Shown here: positions 60,731-64,000 of the stretch, one piece after another | Position numbering within the stretch: the stretch's first letter is position 1 | How the letters are laid out: each line of letters starts with the position of its first letter | Assembly: GCF_000942395.1 (NCBI RefSeq) | Contig: NZ_LN812103.1 | Span: 1,162,906-1,226,905, forward strand | Length of the DNA: 64,000 nucleotides | Reading direction: 5' to 3' | Origin: Risungbinella massiliensis | GTDB taxonomy: Bacteria; Bacillota; Bacilli; Thermoactinomycetales; Thermoactinomycetaceae | Notes under the pieces: model-generated | The model's database searches: none | The model's input: the letters and a program-made list of their open reading frames with translations, nothing else | What the model was told of the DNA's origin: nothing | Translations under genes and position numbers: made by a program

Positions 60731-61702
60731 ATGAACTGGAGAATAAAATTGCGTGATCGATTGGCGATCTTATTGTTTTTTATTTTTTGTTTGATGCTTT
60801 ATGGTGAGTTTGTATATGTAGACGTAGAATTCACAACAGATGGACTTTGGAGATTTACAAGTATCCCATGGGAAGAGGAACTTACTGGCTATCGCTTGTT
60901 GGTAGATGAAATGATTTGGTTTTCCAGTATTGCTTCTTTGTTCATTCTACCTGTGTTTCTTCTCTTAGGTTTTTTGTCTGGTTTTCATCAAGAATGGAGT
61001 TATAAGCAGCAAGTAGGGGCAAAGGAAATCTTTTATCTTGGGGCTTGGTCGGTTTTTTTCCTGTTGCTTTTAAGCTTTTCTCCTTATCCTGATCTCGCAC
61101 AGCTTTTATTTTTCTTTGGTATCTTTGGCATAGGATACTGGATGTTTGCTTTTCAACCGGCTCTTGTTGGACTCAATAAAATGGTGGATGGTAAGAGGTT
61201 TTTTTGGCGTTTACCAATCTATTTCTGTTTACTTCTCATGATGCAAGCAATATTAGGAGGAGTAGTAGAATCTATATTTCAAGTTGATCTCTATTCAGAA
61301 CGGGAAGAGAGCTTAGATATCTCCCTCCCATCTGAATTGGAAGAAGAAGAGATAGAGGAAGGTCCCATAGAAGAAGATAGCATAGAAGAGGAAGTGATAC
61401 CAGAAAGTGACTGGAGCTTTATCTGGTCGCTGGCTTTTATTTGTATCGGTGCTCCTCTTGGAGAAGAGATGCTGTTTCGCGGATATCTTCAAACCTACTT
61501 TTCAAAATGGGGCAAAGGCATCGCCATTCTGCTTTCTGCTCTCTTGTTTTCTTTATATCATGTTGATGTCTCATCGTTTTTACAGATATTTGGAATCGGG
61601 CTCTTATTAGGGATTTTAAAAGAGCGACATGGTAGTTTATGGGCACCGATCACACTTCATTTTGTAAATAATCTATTTGCAAGTGTGGTAGGGTTTATAT
61701 GA
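60731..61702 (+). CDS. CPBP intramembrane metalloprotease 2
   Basis: A 323-residue membrane protein with about seven helices, an acidic insert (EEEEIEEGPIEEDSIEEEV near 205-225) and the CPBP motifs GAPLGEEMLFRGYLQTYF near 242-259 (EE-xxx-R), FSLYHVDVSSF near 277 (His) and HFVNNLFASVVG near the C terminus (HxxxN). ATG 60731 follows AGGGGGA. The insert forms a charged loop before the catalytic helices. It is followed by a paralogue, so the pair arose by tandem duplication. Confidence 0.88.
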   Translation: MNWRIKLRDRLAILLFFIFCLMLYGEFVYVDVEFTTDGLWRFTSIPWEEELTGYRLLVDEMIWFSSIASLFILPVFLLLGFLSGFHQEWSYKQQVGAKEIFYLGAWSVFFLLLLSFSPYPDLAQLLFFFGIFGIGYWMFAFQPALVGLNKMVDGKRFFWRLPIYFCLLLMMQAILGGVVESIFQVDLYSEREESLDISLPSELEEEEIEEGPIEEDSIEEEVIPESDWSFIWSLAFICIGAPLGEEMLFRGYLQTYFSKWGKGIAILLSALLFSLYHVDVSSFLQIFGIGLLLGILKERHGSLWAPITLHFVNNLFASVVGFI

Positions 61703-61783
61703 TCATTAAAGCTATTCGAGATCCAAACATTCATAGTAGTAGAAAGGAGTTGAACTAGGATCGCTTTTTCTACTTGGCGATAT

Positions 61784-62677
61784 GTGACGGCAATTGGATT
61801 AGTTGCCGTTTTTTCCTTTGTGGTACTAGCTGATTTTATATGGACGGATTTACAGAGTACGGCAGAGGGAAAATGGAAATTTGTCGTCTTAAACCCGGAG
61901 CAGATGAATGGACTGCAATGGAGTTTTTATCGATTAGGGGAAATGATCAAAGCGTACGGTGGATTATGTTTAGTTCTCCTGTTTGTGGCGCTAAGTGTGG
62001 GAGTAAAGAAACTACCGGAGCTCTCAACTAGTCATCATTCAGTTCGTTTTCGGTCAAAAGACCTGATTTTTATTATAGCTTGGTTGAGTTCGGCCATGAT
62101 CCTGGTATACCAGATTGACAGCATAGCCTATCGAAATGTTGTCTACAGTGTACTGGTCATATTTTTTGGGTTCTATGTATTCCGCAAGAAACTTTCTCTT
62201 ACCGCTCTGCCCAAAATGGATTCAAGCGTCTGGATGTTTTTACGAGTAATACCTGAATTTATACTGGTATTGGCTCTACAATTTTTAGCGATGCAATTTC
62301 TTGATTTCCTGAAAGTAGCCCCTTTTTCAGATCGGGAAAATATGATCGACGGGCTGTTACTGGAAAGTAGTCAGATCGAGATGATTTTGGTCATCTTTTT
62401 CATTTGTCTGATTGGTCCAATTCAAGAAGAGATTGTGTTTCGCGGATATCTACAAACTTATTTTGTACAAAAATGGGGAATAAATTGGGGAGTCTGTATT
62501 TCAGCGGTACTTTTTTCGCTATATCATGCGGATGTCTCTTCAAGTTTATCCATCTTTCTTTACGGTCTTGTGTTAGGTGGTTTTAAAGAGAAGTTTCAGA
62601 GTCTTTGGGGATGTATTGCTCTACATGTTTTTAATAACTCTTTATCAGTTTGGATTACTTTTGCAAGTAATACATAA
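61784..62677 (+). CDS. CPBP intramembrane metalloprotease 3 (paralogue of the preceding)
   Basis: A 297-residue paralogue without the acidic insert: EEIVFRGYLQTYF near 210, FSLYHADVSSSLSIF near 245 and HVFNNSLSVW near the end. The listed GTG 61784 has no ribosome site. The good AAAGGAG at 61743-61749 points instead to codon ATC at 61760, which is in frame and would add eight residues (IAFSTWRY) matching the length of the paralogue; a non-standard ATC start is therefore possible. Confidence 0.82.
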   Translation: MTAIGLVAVFSFVVLADFIWTDLQSTAEGKWKFVVLNPEQMNGLQWSFYRLGEMIKAYGGLCLVLLFVALSVGVKKLPELSTSHHSVRFRSKDLIFIIAWLSSAMILVYQIDSIAYRNVVYSVLVIFFGFYVFRKKLSLTALPKMDSSVWMFLRVIPEFILVLALQFLAMQFLDFLKVAPFSDRENMIDGLLLESSQIEMILVIFFICLIGPIQEEIVFRGYLQTYFVQKWGINWGVCISAVLFSLYHADVSSSLSIFLYGLVLGGFKEKFQSLWGCIALHVFNNSLSVWITFASNT

Positions 62678-62837
62678 ATGTGACTTCATGTTATTTGATA
62701 ATCTTGGTATCCTAACAAAGGGATAGAATACCCTCTGACCTAAACAGAAAAGTTGGATTGTAGTTTTGAAGTTACTACGAAGAGGGAATATATCTGATGT
62801 TATCATCATGCATGGTTTACATAGGAGGAAAATTCGT

Positions 62838-63794
62838 ATGCAAAAAGTAGTTGTACTCGGTACCGGTCCAGCCGGTTTGACAGCAGCAATTTATTTAGCT
62901 CGTGCCAATATGGAACCTTTGGTAATCGAAGGTCCAGAACCAGGTGGTCAATTGACTACTACTACGGATGTGGAAAATTTCCCAGGTTTCCCTGATGGCA
63001 TCATGGGTCCAGATCTAATGGACAATATGCGCAAACAGGCCGAACGTTTTGGAGCTAAATTTATGCGGGGATGGGTACAAAAAGTAGATCTTTCCAAACG
63101 CCCATTCAAATTAATTCTCAGTAAGGAAGAGATTGAGACCGAAGCATTAGTCCTCTCTACTGGAGCGACAGCCAAACTGCTTGGGATCCCAGGAGAGAAA
63201 GAAAATATCGGTCAAGGGGTAAGTACTTGTGCAACTTGTGACGGGTTCTTCTTCCGAGGCAAAAAGATTTTAGTAGTCGGTGGAGGAGACTCTGCAATGG
63301 AAGAGGCAACGTTCCTAACGAAATTTGCTAGTGAAGTGACCATTGTTCATCGTCGGGAGGAATTACGTGCTTCTAAAATTATGCAGGACCGTGCTCGTGA
63401 CAATGAAAAAATCTCATGGAGCTTGAACAGAACTCCGCTGGAAGTAGTTCGGGGAGACAACGGGGTTCAAGGTCTGAAAGTGAAGAACAACGAAACTGGG
63501 GAAGAAGAACTATTGGAAGCAGATGGAATTTTTGTTGCGATCGGTCACCAGCCAAACACCAGTTTCTTGGAAGGACAAGTAACCACAGATGATCTAGGTT
63601 ATATTTCCGTGCAACCAGGAACGACCAAGACCAATATTCCAGGTGTTTTTGCATGTGGTGACGTGCAAGACCATACTTATCGCCAAGCAATTACCGCTGC
63701 AGGAACAGGTTGTATGGCAGCACTTGATTGCGAGCGTTTCTTGGAAGGTTCTGCTTCGGATGATTGGAGCCAAACTTTATCTGAGCAAAAATAA
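62838..63794 (+). CDS. trxB: Thioredoxin reductase
   Basis: A 318-residue flavoprotein that passes electrons from NADPH to thioredoxin: FAD motif [19 protein letters not shown] at 4-22, [13 protein letters not shown], the redox motif [13 protein letters not shown] near 133-145 (Cys-Ala-Thr-Cys), NADP motif [12 protein letters not shown], and [27 protein letters not shown] near the end. ATG 62838 follows AGGAGGAAA; upstream in-frame codons from 62766 precede that site. Confidence 0.96.
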   Translation: MQKVVVLGTGPAGLTAAIYLARANMEPLVIEGPEPGGQLTTTTDVENFPGFPDGIMGPDLMDNMRKQAERFGAKFMRGWVQKVDLSKRPFKLILSKEEIETEALVLSTGATAKLLGIPGEKENIGQGVSTCATCDGFFFRGKKILVVGGGDSAMEEATFLTKFASEVTIVHRREELRASKIMQDRARDNEKISWSLNRTPLEVVRGDNGVQGLKVKNNETGEEELLEADGIFVAIGHQPNTSFLEGQVTTDDLGYISVQPGTTKTNIPGVFACGDVQDHTYRQAITAAGTGCMAALDCERFLEGSASDDWSQTLSEQK

Positions 63795-63803
63795 ATTAAC
63801 ATA

Positions 63804-63943
63804 GAGCATGTTGCATAATTAGCCCTAAGCCAGAGGTCTTCCCCTTTTGAGATGCGACTATGATCGATAGGGAGCCGGAGCAGATCATAAGCGGGAAAAC
63901 CGGCGGCGCGCCTACGTTTAAGTTGGATTAATGCAACAAGCTA
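63804..63943 (+). mobile_element. MITE-like repeat, copy 3 (140 bp)
   Basis: Starts GAGCATGTTGCATAAT and ends ATTAATGCAACAAGCTA, with direct repeats AACATA at 63798-63803 and 63944-63949. The middle matches copies 1 and 2 (CCAGAGG, CCCCTTTTGAGATG, AGGGAGCCGGAGC, GCGGGAAAACCGGCG). It lies 10 bases after the trxB stop, between gene and terminator. Confidence 0.88.
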
Positions 63944-63960
63944 AACATATAATAAATTGG

Positions 63961-63997
63961 GATCTGTTCTGTATTTATCAGAACAGATCTTTTTTTA
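63961..63997 (+). terminator. Terminator downstream of trxB
   Basis: An 11-bp perfect stem (GATCTGTTCTG with CAGAACAGATC), 7-base loop and seven T. The MITE copy 3 separates it from trxB. Confidence 0.9.
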
Positions 63998-64000
63998 TGA

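Overview
The window looks like a chromosome segment of a low-GC, endospore-forming Gram-positive bacterium (Bacillota). Evidence seen in the sequence: spoVS behind a sigma-H-type promoter, a GerA/GerC/GerB germinant-receptor operon, a LexA box upstream of recA, strong AGGAGG ribosome sites, frequent TTG/GTG starts, and the Bacillus-like order ftsK/spoIIIE - ymfF - ymfH - ymfI - DUF3243 - DUF3388 - HTH/TM protein - pgsA - cinA - recA - rny - ymdB - spoVS. A member of Thermoactinomycetaceae or a relative would fit, but that placement is an inference.

Layout. 1-6.1 kb: end of an FtsK/SpoIIIE translocase, then a nucleoside-type ABC importer (ATPase, two permeases, two duplicated BMP lipoproteins). 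6.2-16 kb: M16 peptidase pair, SDR, DUF3243, DUF3388, then four consecutive RodZ-like HTH/transmembrane proteins where Bacillus has one. 16-31.3 kb: pgsA, cinA, a DEAD-box helicase, an AraC regulator with a 58-residue membrane peptide, a DUF59 protein, an MFS carrier, SOS-controlled recA with recX, an SbcD-like nuclease with an SbcC-like ATPase divided over three reading frames, rny, ymdB and spoVS. 31.4-35.3 kb: dipeptidase and a two-subunit 2-oxoacid:ferredoxin oxidoreductase.

35-48 kb is more accessory: a cytochrome P450 gene and a gerB gene each carry one frameshift; there are two TetR regulators, a metallo-beta-lactamase-fold protein, xpt, a CAAX-type protease, the threonine-to-glycine pair tdh-kbl, and a tRNA-Leu(UAA)/tRNA-Gly(CCC) pair in which the Gly tRNA has two mismatched stem pairs.

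48.7-53.2 kb is the most interesting part: a five-gene operon (UbiA-type polyprenyl-phosphate phosphoribosyltransferase, DprE1-like oxidase, DprE2-like reductase, UPF0104 membrane protein, PAP2-like DUF212 protein) that would make polyprenyl-phosphoryl-arabinose, the donor known from mycobacterial arabinan synthesis. 53.4-64 kb holds a WYL regulator, an SDR, gene remnants, selO, DUF3231, a lipoprotein, an IS3-family element inserted in the loop of a terminator, two tandem CAAX-type proteases and trxB. Three copies of an approximately 140-165 bp MITE-like repeat are scattered over the right third; two have clear 6-bp target duplications.
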